DNA from: Pycnococcus provasolii
Lineage: Eukaryota; Chlorophyta; Pseudoscourfieldiophyceae; Pseudoscourfieldiales; Pycnococcaceae
NCBI GenBank assembly: GCA_938743325.2
Contig: OW568862.1
Location: 907,501-971,500 of the forward strand
Length of the DNA stretch: 64,000 nucleotides
Reading direction: 5' to 3'
The notes under the pieces were generated by a model. The model was given only the letters and a program-made list of their open reading frames with translations. It made no database searches and was not told the origin of the DNA. Below, in pieces: positions 20,976-31,585 of the stretch (its first letter is position 1; each line of letters begins with the position of its first letter). Position numbers and translations under genes: made by a program.

Positions 20976-21917
20976 TCAGTGGTGGTCATCTCCTCCTCCG
21001 ATCCTTTCCAGCACGAAGTACTCGCCACCTTCAATGAGCTGGCGCGGCGGCTCGCCCTCTTTGATGGTTCCCCAGAGCACGATGCTTTCATCCTCCGGGT
21101 CGGTCACTCCAACAATACGCTGAGGGAAACGGCTCGTGACGGTGATGGGATTCTCCGGCGTTCCGTCCTCTGTGCTGTGGATCCACGCGTAGTCATCCTC
21201 GAACACGGTGGGGTGCTCGAGCTCAATTTTTTCCAAGCCCGTTGCGTGCTCCATGTCCACGCCGTCAGCATCCAGGGCAAGTCCATCCGGGTTACCTTTT
21301 GCGGGCGCATCCGCCGCAAATCCGCGCGTCACAATGGCTCCCTGTGCGTGTGTGCAGCGAGTGAATTTGGGTTGGGAGGTGGTGGTTGTGTAAGCTTGTG
21401 CAAGTTTTTCTTTTTGTTGAGCTCGCGGAAGGCGATTTCCTGAACACACAACAGTCGCGTTTTGTGTGTTTTTGTTGCAACAAGCAAGCACATGCGCTTG
21501 GGACGCAAAAGTGGTGGACATCTTATGAGCCTACCACCGACGCCCGCCCGCCACCTGTGTCAACCACACGTGCGACCCACCTCCACCGCATTTCTTCGTC
21601 AAAACGCGCACGTGCGCGCGCGCCTCGCCACGCCCTCCCCACCTCCCTACGTTTCTCGTCAAACGTACCGTCATTGCCCGGAGCGGCGCCGCGTCAACTG
21701 CAACTGCCGCCACCGCTGTGAAATCCCTTGTTTGCCCTTGAAGAAAACCCTTGTGAGCAGAACCCTTGTTTGCAGATGCGCCCACACCCACACCAGGCAC
21801 CGAAGTGCTAGGCACCATACACGAAGAAGCACCCAAGCACTGTACCATACCACAACCTCCATACCACCTTCGCGCCGGAAGAGCCAAGAGACCTACTAAG
21901 CCATGTGAAGACGCCAT
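20976..21917 (-). CDS. COX5B: cytochrome c oxidase subunit 5b (COX5B) without zinc cysteines, two exons
   Basis: Exons 21917-21669 and 21341-20976 (327-nt intron, donor GTACGT, acceptor CACAG) give 204 residues. The first ~90 residues are a presequence; VTRGFAADAP looks like a mitochondrial cleavage region. Mature-part matches to plant COX5b are EHATGLEKIELE, DGTPENPITVTSRFPQRIVG and EGGEYFVLERIGGG. In other COX5B proteins RIVG is followed by a Cys and a CPxC motif binds zinc; here RIVGVTDPEDESIVLWGTIK and GEPPRQLIEGGEYF contain no cysteine, so the zinc site is gone. The frame is intact, so the gene looks functional. Start ATG 21917 is the first in the exon-1 frame. Confidence 0.78.
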
Positions 21918-22989
21918 TGCTAGAGGCCACACTCTAGAGGCACCGCAATTCACAAGAACGAAGGGCTGTGAACGGCTCAGGTGAAAAGAAACCCTTGGGC
22001 CAACAAAAAAAACCCTCGCCCTGCGGCGGGGGCAGATCGAAGTTCGGAGAAGGGTTCAAGAAGAGGATCCCCAAAAACTCCTCCAGGCTCGAGAGTTCGG
22101 GTTCGGGCTCGGGATCGGGCTCCCGTTTTGGTTTGGTTTTACCTGGTGTTCATCCAGGTGGTGGTTGCGCCTTGCGGCCTGCGGTTCTGTTTTAGACGGG
22201 TGTTGCAACTCGACTTTACTTTACTGTGAGGGCTGTGGCATGTTTTACGCTTGTTTTTTCCGAGCCTCAGGTGTCAGGCGGCGCACTTCTCAGGAAGAGT
22301 CGTGATGAGTGGAATCATGCTTTTTTGGTTGGGGAGGGGCACGAAGAGGGAGGTCGCACGAAGCATGGCTTGCTTGCTTGACGACAAGCATCGGTAACCT
22401 TAAAAAAAACCTTAGACTATATTCGGTTCAAGCACTACGCACTTCTCATCGACCATGCGAGTTGCAACGAGGTGTTGCAAGTTGCAACGTCGTCTCGCGA
22501 GCCCGACTTCGTTGCCCCGCGAAGTCGTGTTCTCGGCTGTTCTCGGCCAGCGGATGTTCTCAACAAGGCCGGTGCCAGGGAAGAGGTATCCCCATCACAA
22601 TAGTCCTATTAGCAAGAGTCTGTCTGTGTGCTGGAACTTCCTTCTTCTCTTGAATGAGTGTTGGGAAAATGGGGTTAAAAACATCTCTGCCCATGGAAAG
22701 AGAAAACGTGGTGCCATGGTCAACACCAACTGACCAACACAGTCTGTGAAAGGGTGAAGAACTCATCAAGCTCGTGGCACGGTGGCACAACGAGGTGCAA
22801 AAATGAAACTGTACAGCGTGAACCGTCATGGACTTGCTCGCTCGACCTCGACACAACACCAGGCTGTGAGGGTGGTAAAGGTATGTACCTCTACAACAGC
22901 CATCAGCCACGTATACTGCACTGCACTGCGTCAGTCACACACGGAATAGCGGCTCGTCTCTTTCTCGTCTCGCAGCCGTTATTTTGGCC
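21918..22989. other. divergent intergenic region
   Basis: 1.07 kb with no supported gene. It has GGGTTCGGG-type G-rich repeats at about 22090-22125 and GTTGCAA direct repeats at about 22460-22485 (GAGTTGCAACGAGGTGTTGC and following). Short open frames show no family resemblance. Confidence 0.5.
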
Positions 22990-23549
22990 ATGCCCATGCC
23001 GCTTGGCCGCTGTGCCGCTGTGTGCTCGCGCCGTAATGGACTCCTTGCAGTGCTAACTATTTCAACAATAATAATGCTCCTTGCACTACCTTGCACACTC
23101 GCACTCTCCCGCCACCTCGTCGAGAAGACGCCGTCGTCTCTTCCCACTCTCTCTTCTTCGCAACAACAACAACAACAACAACAACCTTCGTCGCCCATTG
23201 ACGCCTTGCAACAATACGTCGACCAAGACGACGGATACTACCACTATCAGCATCTCGCCGACCACACAATGTCCGGACGAGACATTCTCAGTGGAGTCAA
23301 GTGGCAAGGGTACGTCCTGAACATGACGTCGCAGAAGTGGCTCACCGATGCAGACGTCAGCCAGAGTGTTACAAAGGCCCGCCGAGGCCACCTCGCACGA
23401 CCGCATCCGCTCGTCGGCGCGCTCTTCGTGACTGGCCCATTGGGATCGATGGCCAGCTTGAATTCACGACGGAGGTTTCGATCGTGCCCAACACGTACCC
23501 ATTCCCCGACGACTGCCACGGTGAGCAGTGCCACGGCACGCTGATATGA
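22990..23549 (+). pseudogene. PhoPQ-related (PqaA-like) family remnant
   Basis: An ATG-started frame opens with a signal anchor (GLLAVLTISTIIMLLALPCT) and a poly-Gln run. It then matches the start of the PhoPQ-activated PqaA/AprA-like family: PIDALQQYVDQDDGYYHYQH, YVLNMTSQKWLTDADVSQSV. A possible echo of the next block is ALFVTGPLGS. The following conserved block (EVSIVPNTYPFPDD) is in a different frame, and both frames stop at about 23545. The family is normally more than 400 residues; about three quarters is missing, and the next gene begins 140 nt later. A GT donor-like site (CCACGGTGAGC) exists near 23520 but no matching downstream exon is seen. Truncated, frame-shifted remnant is the best reading; an unusual spliced gene is the alternative. 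Confidence 0.5.
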
Positions 23550-23691
23550 GGTGGTTCGTTTTGGGGTTGTAGCTTTAAATTCGTGGCAGTTCTCTTCTCT
23601 TGTAGTTTACAGAAAAGAACAAGTTTCATTAATACTCCCATCTCATTTGAAGAACGAGATAAACAAAAAAAAACCTCGTACGCAAACATAA

Positions 23692-25536
23692 TCATCGCGA
23701 AAATGCGCTATTCGGGCGAGGCGCTGCGCCTACTCGGCCGCGAAATGCACTTGCTCGCCGTGGCCCACTGGGTGGTTGAGGAGCCCGCGGGCCAACACCA
23801 GTCAAGCCGTCGGAGGAGGAGGAGGAGACGGACCCACTCGTGGGAGGGCGGAACAGCCTTCGGGCACGCACCGCCGAGCGATCAGGGCGTGGCGCAGCCG
23901 CTGCCAACGACCCGCGCTTTGTTGAGGCAATTGCCGAAGCCGCAACGGCAGCACCCGGAGATGCCTTGGGCTTCTCCGCGGAAGCCGCCGATGCAGCCGC
24001 CGATGCAGCCGCACGGTGTCCAGGCGACTCGTGTGTCTCCGCCTTACCATCGGCTCGGCTCGGTGGGCGCTGCGTCGACGCCGAAACTGGTGTCCCTCGC
24101 GACGGAACCAGCTTGCCTCCCGTTCCTGAGACAAGGGGATGCCTTCCCTGGCCTTGGTTTTCGAATTGCTCGAGCAGATTCGTCGCCGTGCCAGAGGCCT
24201 CTGAAGAACTGCGTCTCGGCGGCGTCGCGACGACCGAAGCGAGGTATGCAGAAGCGCCACCGCGCGTGGCATCCTGTGCTGTGCCGCGTTGCCTGCTCTT
24301 GAGCACAACGGGTGACACGTTCAGGGCTGGACTCACCTGAGCTGCTGCTCCCAGCCTGCTCGGGTCGGTGGGACTCGTTGCACCGATGCCCACAATCTCC
24401 ATCACATCGCCGGGCACGCAAGTGGGACGTGCGGGCGGCGAAGGGTGTTCATATGACGCGAAGTGCACGTTCGCCGTATCCGTGCGCCCGTCCGCGCTGC
24501 TGGAGCGCTCTCGCCGAAGATTGCGCAGGCCACGCACGCCCACCGACGGAGCGTTGCGTTCGCCAACCCCCTGCTGTGCCTGCGAGTGCGCTGGGCTCGG
24601 TAATTCACTCGTTGGCACGGCTCCCACCGCGGCGGCGTCCGCAACCTCGGCGGCACCAGCCGCGGGTGCTCGCGGCGGCGAAGCGCGTGCAGCCTCCCTT
24701 GATTCGGCAGCTTCGCGCATACTGTCAACCGCCGCGGCGATTGCAGCGACATCCTTGGTAAGTTGACCCACCTCCTTGCGGCAGAACGACTCGAGCATCA
24801 TGTGCGCAACACGCACGTCCTCGACGTCGTCCATCGTGCCCTGCAGCATCTGCCTCGTCTTATCCGCCGGTGTGGGCACATTTTCCTTGGCCGCAGCCTC
24901 TTCGAACAACGCAGATGTGCGCGCCTCCAAGTCCTCGAGGCGTGCAGACACTGATTCGGCGCCCACTTCGAGTGTCTGCACGCGCTCCTCCGTGCCCGTG
25001 GCCGCTTCGAGCCTTTCGAGGCGCGCAAGCACGTCGTTGAGCGTTTTGCTGTGAGCGTCCGAATCTGACTGCAGCAGCAGCTGCTGCTGCTCGAGAGTCG
25101 CCACTTGTTCGCCTCGGCTGTGTACGGCGTCGAGGTTCAGCTTGGGCACGTCCGGCGGCGCGGTGTAGGGCGCCGCGCTCTTCTCGCTTGGTGTTGATGC
25201 TGAGGAGCCACTTCCCTCTCTCGCCGAGTCTTCGATGTCGTCGTCGTTCTTTCCGATTCGTATGCCCGCACCGCCCGCTGTGATAGGCTTGGTGGGTACC
25301 GCCATATTTTCCGCGCCCCACTTTTCTTTGATTGTTGTTTTGAGCGCATTCTGCTCGTCAACGAGTTTTCCGACGGTTCCCGTGAGTTGCGCGAGTTCGT
25401 TCGCGGACGCCGCTTTTTCGACGGCCGCCCATAGCGTGCTAACTCGCTTGGCGAGCGTGTCTTGCAGTTGTTTTTGCGCGTCAACACATAAAGCGTAGTT
25501 CTGCTCAAGCTCAGCAGCCACCTGGTGCGCGCGCAT
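23692..25536 (-). CDS. coiled-coil protein with long disordered tail, function unknown
   Basis: 614 residues from ATG 25536 (the open frame extends upstream only through a Phe/Leu-rich AT stretch that begins at a non-ATG codon). Residues 1-80 and about 165-280 are predicted coiled coil (ELEQNYALCVDAQKQLQDTL; VATLEQQQLLLQSDSDAHSK; DVLARLERLEAATG). The rest is Ala/Ser/Pro/Arg-rich and likely disordered, with SR-type runs near the end. No enzyme motif, signal or membrane segment. The sequence just before the coding part (GCGCACCAG then GTGGC) could be a splice acceptor, so a further upstream exon is possible. Family not recognised. Confidence 0.6.
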   Translation of the reverse strand: MRAHQVAAELEQNYALCVDAQKQLQDTLAKRVSTLWAAVEKAASANELAQLTGTVGKLVDEQNALKTTIKEKWGAENMAVPTKPITAGGAGIRIGKNDDDIEDSAREGSGSSASTPSEKSAAPYTAPPDVPKLNLDAVHSRGEQVATLEQQQLLLQSDSDAHSKTLNDVLARLERLEAATGTEERVQTLEVGAESVSARLEDLEARTSALFEEAAAKENVPTPADKTRQMLQGTMDDVEDVRVAHMMLESFCRKEVGQLTKDVAAIAAAVDSMREAAESREAARASPPRAPAAGAAEVADAAAVGAVPTSELPSPAHSQAQQGVGERNAPSVGVRGLRNLRRERSSSADGRTDTANVHFASYEHPSPPARPTCVPGDVMEIVGIGATSPTDPSRLGAAAQVSPALNVSPVVLKSRQRGTAQDATRGGASAYLASVVATPPRRSSSEASGTATNLLEQFENQGQGRHPLVSGTGGKLVPSRGTPVSASTQRPPSRADGKAETHESPGHRAAASAAASAASAEKPKASPGAAVAASAIASTKRGSLAAAAPRPDRSAVRARRLFRPPTSGSVSSSSSDGLTGVGPRAPQPPSGPRRASAFRGRVGAAPRPNSAFSR

Positions 25537-26349
25537 TGATAAGTTCAAAAACAAACAAACAAAAACAAACAAAAACACGCGTTATTAAGGCCAACTTTAA
25601 GGTTACTAAAAAAACCAGGAAATGGACGCAAGGACACGAAATGGAAACAGGACGAGTTTGAATCCGAGCTAACTACGATAAGTCCTCATTCATTAAGGCG
25701 GGAGTTTCCTTGCAAGGGAGTTGCCTTTAATTAAAGGCTTGCAAGGGATGAAGGTGGATGAGCATTCGTTCGGGACAAACACCCATTCATTCCTTCATTC
25801 AGCAGGACCACCTCACCTCACCCCACCTCACCTCACCTCATTCCACCACCTCACCTCACCACCTCACCTCACCTCATTCCACCACCTCACCGGTCCACCT
25901 CACCTCACCTCACAGGCAAGCTGTTTTCCGCACTCCTCCCTCCCCCTCCCCTTTGGCCTTGGCCTTTGCTTTGGCCTCTTGCTTTGGCCTTGCTTTGGCC
26001 TTGCTTTTGTCTTGCCTGCGCCTTATGAACTTGTCCTTTTTCAAAACGCAAGGCAGTTCATTCACCTAAGGACTTGCAATCCCTTCCCAGTTCCCTTCCC
26101 TTCCGGCCTTCTCAAGTCCATGCAGTCATTATTGCAGGGGATCCCGGGTGTTTAGTACTATTTTTGAGACTACTTTTGGATGGGGATCCATCCTTCCTCA
26201 ACAGTAGAATCACGTGACGTCGTGCGTGGTCTCCCTTCGGCCTTTTCGCCTTGCCACTTGCAGTTGCCACTTGCGGCCCTTCATCATTTCATCATTGCAC
26301 CCGCGTCATCTTGCGGCCCAGGTGGAGGCGAATTCAGGTTAGTTGTACA
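25537..26349. other. divergent intergenic region with CCTCA repeats
   Basis: 813 nt. It contains the CCTCA-type minisatellite listed separately and a T/G/C-rich GCTTTGGCCTT repeat run at about 25955-26010. No supported gene. Confidence 0.5.
25805..25915. repeat. CCTCA minisatellite
   Basis: About 110 nt of CCACCTCACCTCA-type units. A longer block ending CTCATTCCACCACC occurs twice in tandem. Confidence 0.75.
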
Positions 26350-26931
26350 ATGAAGACCATGCTCAACGCTTGCCCTGTGATTCTCGTGCTTTCAGTGCTT
26401 GCTTTCGTGGCCTCTCACGCACCTCTCACCGCGGTGTCCGCCGCACGCGTCATTGAGGCTGACAACGTAATTGAGTCTTCTTCTTCGCCTGCCGGGCTTG
26501 CGGCCGAAGGAAAGCAATGCACAAAGGAGTCGTTCGCGAAGATGTTTGGGGCTCTGTACAAAATCAACGTCGAAGATGGGGGAGAGCCAAGGTGGGCGGA
26601 AGGGGTGGTCACAGTCTCCGTCGAATACCAAACGCCATGCGTCAACGGAGGGTCGGAGTTCAGACTCGTGCGCAAGGAAGCACCCGGCGCCGATAACAAC
26701 GCGCAGGCTCTCTACGTCCTTCTGCACCGCTCTGAGCCGGTTTGCGAAGGAGAAGAACAAGACACTATCGCATACAAGGGAACCGTGGAGGCTGTTGTGC
26801 CTGACGACCTATCCATAGCCATGGCGAACGCAGGAGGTCGCGCATACCTCGCCTTCCCACCAGACTCGGAATATGAGCTGTACTTGCTTGAGGACGAGAG
26901 CAGCGCAAATGAAGCGTCGCCTCTGTTCTGA
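26350..26931 (+). CDS. small secreted protein, function unknown
   Basis: 193 residues. A clear signal peptide (about residues 1-30, ILVLSVLAFVASHAPL, ending at VSAA) leads into a soluble part with three Cys (KQCTKESF, TPCVNGG, EPVCEGEE). The body alternates short beta-prone strands (VVTVSVEYQTP, QALYVLLHR, AYLAFPPDSEYELYLLEDES) and looks like a small beta-rich domain. No family recognised. ATG 26350 is the start; the longer frame has no better ATG. It ends 62 nt from the convergent LRR gene. Confidence 0.7.
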   Translation: MKTMLNACPVILVLSVLAFVASHAPLTAVSAARVIEADNVIESSSSPAGLAAEGKQCTKESFAKMFGALYKINVEDGGEPRWAEGVVTVSVEYQTPCVNGGSEFRLVRKEAPGADNNAQALYVLLHRSEPVCEGEEQDTIAYKGTVEAVVPDDLSIAMANAGGRAYLAFPPDSEYELYLLEDESSANEASPLF

Positions 26932-26993
26932 AGATGCATGAAACAAAGAGTAAGTGTTACTGGTAACAAGTATAACAAGTTCTCCGATTCCAT

Positions 26994-29900
26994 TTATGGG
27001 CTAGCGGATGCCTGCGCACGCGCTACAGCCGCGCGAATTTTCTCATTGCGGCGCTTCGCACAGACACGCAAAATAGGCGTCACACTAGCGCAACCTGCGG
27101 CGAACAACAACGCTCCCACGTTCGTGCAGACCAGTATTGCGGTAAGCACGACTCCACCCGCGACGGGTTCGTTGCGCGTAATCAGCGAGTGCACTGCGAG
27201 GGCAAGCGCCGCTACGCTGTTGATTGCGTTAGCGAACGTGTACACGCACTCACTCATGTGTTCCGAACTGCTCTCGAAAGGGTGGCCTCGTAGTGCCGTA
27301 GCCGTGCCAAGCAGACATACGCAGGCCGCGAACGTGCACGCAATCACAGGTGTCGTACCACCCTGCCCTTTGGTGGAACGAACGACGTTCGTCGCCATCA
27401 CAAGCAGCACGAGCTTCAGCGTCATCACGAAGCTTTTGTAGTACTTCCATTCTCTGCGGTAGTCCTGGTAGAGATATTGGTACGGCGTGACGTACTCACG
27501 TACAGCTTTTGCGTACAGCATGCGCAGCGCCGTTCGCCGCTCACCAAGCGCATGTAAGAGCTCAGTCATGGATGCATTGTGCTTGTGCTGCACCGCAGCT
27601 TCTTCGTCCATGATGCGCCGTCCGTCAAGTTGCGAAATGACGGAGTCGTCTGAGCCTGAGCTGTCTTCGATGCCGCCAGGCACCACGTCGATGGTCGTAA
27701 GTTCTGTCTCTATTGGCATAGGTCGAACTACGCTGTCGACGGCGCTACCTCGGGGAGTCGGTGCAAAAGCTGGCACCATGTCGTGCATTCCTGGCATGCG
27801 CGCGAGAAACGATTGCAAGTTGTTCAGCTCTGTCTCCATCTGTGCGTAATTGAAGGCGCGCTCCGCCTCGTCAGTGGCCTTGCGAACCAGCACGACGAAG
27901 AGCAGCGGCACCCCCAAAGTCGCCACCGGCACAAACACGACAGAGAATAACGTGGGCCAGAGAGCGACCATTCGCACGCCGCCAGTTGTGTCGTTCACAA
28001 TAGGTCCGTAGGGTGACTGAGGCGAAAAAGGCTGTAGTGCACAGCGGCTGAGTGGCATGTACAGCGCCGTGACGGCGAAGAGGACGATTCGCTTGCGAAG
28101 CTGAACGGGCGTGTAACCGAACCACCTTTCACAAAGCGACTTGAGACTGCTGCAGCACGAAACGTTTGATGTCGTCGCGCGCGTCCCCGTCACCGCCGGT
28201 GTCAATTGCAGGGGAGATCTTCTGTCATCGATCGCGGCATCACTTTCGGCGCCAGGTGAAAGTTCGTGCAGCCTTCCGGAGGAGGAGGGCGTAGAGTTTG
28301 ATGGTGGAGGACGTTGCTGCTCGTGGCTTGCACGAGGGTACCTGTACAGCACGAAAAGAAGCGGGAGTGTTCCCATCGCTGCAACGTACGCGATGATACG
28401 CCACGATGAAACACTGTCTTCTCTGCTGGCATCGCTACTGCCGTCGCGGAAGACGTCCAGCATTGGCAGCTCGTAAAAGAGGATACGCGACCAGGAAAAG
28501 CTGCTGTTATCGTCCTGGCGACCGTTGAGATGTGCCCACAGTGGCGGCCATGTCACGTCAAGGCCTATCACCAGCGCGTAGAATTGAATGAAGTTGATCA
28601 ACTGTTCAAACTTTGCGCTCAGCCTTCCCGACACAGCGTCAATACTAGCCTCTTCGTAGAGCAGGAATCCGCGCGCATTCTGCATGAGAGCCCAACCGGC
28701 ATCTTCAACATCAGCCTCCATCGCGATAAATTCCTCCTGCAGAGCCTCGCTCGCGACGAGATGAAGTGGCACCCTTTTTCGGTGCATCAGCTGCGGATGT
28801 TTTAATTCAGAAGATGGCGACGAGGGTTGTGATGAAGATGAGGATATGATGTCAAAGTCGTCGTCGTCGCCGCCGCCGCCGTCATTGACGGCGATTGAAG
28901 GCGGCGATGTAATTTCTTCCTCCTCCTGCTGCTGCTGTGATGGAGATGATGAGCCAACAGCGCCGCCGCTGAGTGCGGCTGCACCCCATGCAGCGCAAGC
29001 ACCGTCGACGTCCGTCATGGGACGCGTGAGAAGTGCCATCGCCTCAGTTCGCATCTCTGCCATTTGGCGTCTGGCATTCACGCGCTCATTTGCGCTCACA
29101 TGCATGCCGTCAAGCGCCTCTAGGCTGGGCAGCGCGTCGATCGTGCATAATCTGTACGAACGCAGCTGGCGTGGCCCTGGGTTTTCCGCCAGCCACAATC
29201 GGAGGATTGGCACGTGGCTCAGGCTGCGAACGAGCACGGCGTATTCCTCAGTGGAGATATCGCAGTCGTTGAAGTCGATCTCGGACATCTCGTTGGGCCC
29301 GACACCGGCAATGCGCCAAAGGAACCGTGCAGATCTCCATCCGCGATCACAAAGTGGATTCGGATTCACCTGTCCGTCCACCTCACGAAGTGCTGGAAGT
29401 TCACGAAAGCACATTCTGGAGACGACAGGCGTTCTCCTTCTCAACATTGCCGAGGATGGTGAGGACGACAATGGCGAAGACGTAGCCGCCACCGCCGCCG
29501 CTGTTGATGATGTTGATGAGGTGGTACACCAGCGTCCACAGCGCGCCGCGAAGAGGATGCGTAGCGCGTGGCATGTTCGAAGTGGCTCGATGAGAGCATG
29601 CGCATTAGCGATTTCGTTGTCGCGTACGTCGAGCGTGCGCAGATTCTCGAGAGCATCAATACCATCCAAATTGGTGAGCTTGTTGTTCGCCAGGACCTGT
29701 TTTGTTTATTATTTGTGTTAGGTTAGTGTGTATTATTTATCCGCCACCGATGGTTCGAGGTAGACTTACTGCACGCGTGATCTGTTTTATTTAGCGCGGT
29801 ATGTTGTTAGTGATTGTTGTTATATCTGTCATAAATGGTTAGGGGCAGACTTACGTATGTCAGCGTGAGTGGTGGGTGCACCGTAGCAATGGCGTCAGCG

Positions 29901-30028
29901 ACGCGGCGAAGGCGGCGATCGGCGCGGTACAGCGTGCGGCTGTCGTCATCATCATGATCCTCGTGCTCACGGTCGTTGGAATCCTCGTCGCAGAGCCAAG
30001 ATGGTACCGCCGCGGGCGAGACAGCCAT
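26994..30028 (-). CDS. LRR multi-pass membrane protein with a 12-nt microexon
   Basis: Three exons: 30028-29855, 29781-29770 (12 nt, encoding ITRA) and 29696-26994. Both introns are 73 nt with GTAAGTCT donors and AAAACAG ends. Splicing builds a proper leucine-rich repeat: LTLTYITRAVLANNKLTNLD then DALENLRTLDVRDNEI. 962 residues. LRRs cover about 48-330 (also SLSHVPILRLWLAENPG, DALPSLEALDGMHV). After a Ser/Glu-rich spacer come seven to eight hydrophobic segments, starting with a block NFIQFYALVIGLDVTWPPLW and including FSVVFVPVATLGVPLLFVVL and VVLTAILVCTNVGALLFAAG. This membrane part resembles a broad protist/algal family of receptor-like or TRP-like proteins. Ligand and transport activity unknown. 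Confidence 0.8.
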
Positions 30029-30118
30029 TATTGGGGATAATTGGAGTATTTCGCGTTTGAAATTTTCAAATTTCCAACTGCCTCAATTGGGGGTTTGGAA
30101 ATGTTTTTAGGGGAAATT

Positions 30119-31585
30119 CTACAGAGCCAGCTCGTAGATCCGAGCTGTGTGATCGTCGCTCGCCGTGGCGAAGATGCCTCCGTCCTGCGACACGCGCAAG
30201 TCGAGGATGGCCTTCGTGTGACCCTTGTATTCGCGCAGGGGAACATCCGCCGCGGCGGGTGCTGCGGCGAGCGCCGCCGCCTCGGTCGGCGCACGCAGGT
30301 CCCACAGGCGGATCACCGCATCCGCGCCAGCGGTGAGCACGAGTCCCTCGTGGGAAGGGTGCCACTGCATGCACGTGATGGCATGAGGGTGTCGCTTGAT
30401 GGTCCATTCGGACGTCCTTTCGACATCCCACACGACGAGTTTTCCGTCGGTGCCCGCACTTGCCGCAAATCGTGGGGCTGGCGCAGTAGCTGCACCCACG
30501 GGTGTCGGAGGAAATGCCACCACCTCCACGGAGTAGCCGTTCTCGTGGCCGCCAGTCATGGCGCCGAAGCTGGATCCGCGGCTCACGTCAGACAGGTAAA
30601 CGAGACCTTCCGCACCACCGGATATGCATAGCCTTGTCGGTTCCACGCCGGCGTCAGACGGCACATCCGCGGGAAGCGCGTCGTCGCAGCACAGCACGTC
30701 GCCTTCGTGAAATGCTCCCGCGCTCGTCGCGCCGCCCTGCAGCGTCGAGAGACATGCGGCGGTCCTTGGGTCCCACAGCCGTACGCTCGTGTCCGATGCG
30801 CCCGTCAGAATGCGCTTTCCATCGCGCGTGAACTTGCCGCAGCCGACGGCATTCGAGTGTCCCGAGAAGACGTTCATGCAAAGTCCATCCTTGGCGTTGA
30901 ACATCCACGCGGTGAAGTCCTCGCAGCCGCACAGCAGAACGTCGCCTCGCGGGTGCCACGTCAGCCACTCGCATCCACCTCCCGGTCCCTCGCATGTTGC
31001 GACGTGCTCTCCCTCTACGGTGAACACGCAAAGCTTTCCGTCCAGTCCCGCTGTGGCCAGAAGCGTTCCAGCGGTGTTGTATCGCACCATGGATATGCTG
31101 TCTGCGTGACTCGTGAGTCGCGCTGTGGGGTTGCCACGCGCGGGCGTTCCGTCCGTCGCCCGGCTTGTAGGAACCTGCCACAGCACTGCGACGTCGTCCC
31201 CGCCTCCGGTGGCTGCGACTCTCATTTGCGCCGTTGCGACGGGGTGCACGTCCACCGCGAAGACGGACGCCGTGTGTGCGTTGTCTCCAAGTATTGCCGT
31301 GGCATCGTCTCTGTCCGGCGTAAACGTCTCCCCGTCGCCGTCAACATCGCCGTCGACATCGTCAACGTCCATGATCACATCTTCGACGTCGTCATCGTGT
31401 TCCCCATCTTTGTCGTCTTCTTCGTCGTCATCGTCGTCCTGTCCTTCGAGATCAGCGAGAACTCTTAAGCCCGCGTCTTGTATCGACTGCGTGGTGAATT
31501 CGTCGTCGACAACCGCGAGGATTTCAGGTGCAGCCTCATCTTCATCAACGTCCAGCGCGGAGGAGGAGCCGGAGGGGTCGGACAT
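30119..31585 (-). CDS. WD40 protein, AAMP/Sqt1 family
   Basis: 488 residues. A ~100-residue acidic head (runs of D/E) precedes a seven- to eight-bladed WD40 propeller. The first blade (HTASVFAVDVHP, TGGGDDVAVLW) and third (GCEWLTWHPRGDVLLCGCED) follow human AAMP and yeast Sqt1 closely; the last blade ends TASDDHTARIYEL. Sqt1 is the dedicated chaperone of ribosomal protein uL16, and the acidic head is typical, so a ribosome-assembly role is likely. ATG 31585 is chosen over a longer non-ATG frame. It is 90 nt downstream of the LRR gene's start region and divergent from the FAD monooxygenase. Confidence 0.8.
   Translation of the reverse strand: MSDPSGSSSALDVDEDEAAPEILAVVDDEFTTQSIQDAGLRVLADLEGQDDDDDEEDDKDGEHDDDVEDVIMDVDDVDGDVDGDGETFTPDRDDATAILGDNAHTASVFAVDVHPVATAQMRVAATGGGDDVAVLWQVPTSRATDGTPARGNPTARLTSHADSISMVRYNTAGTLLATAGLDGKLCVFTVEGEHVATCEGPGGGCEWLTWHPRGDVLLCGCEDFTAWMFNAKDGLCMNVFSGHSNAVGCGKFTRDGKRILTGASDTSVRLWDPRTAACLSTLQGGATSAGAFHEGDVLCCDDALPADVPSDAGVEPTRLCISGGAEGLVYLSDVSRGSSFGAMTGGHENGYSVEVVAFPPTPVGAATAPAPRFAASAGTDGKLVVWDVERTSEWTIKRHPHAITCMQWHPSHEGLVLTAGADAVIRLWDLRAPTEAAALAAAPAAADVPLREYKGHTKAILDLRVSQDGGIFATASDDHTARIYELAL

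Noticed and set aside
25721-26155. ATG-free open frame over the CCTCA repeats
   Set aside because: It reads only His/Thr/Ser/Pro repeat translations and has no similarity or support.
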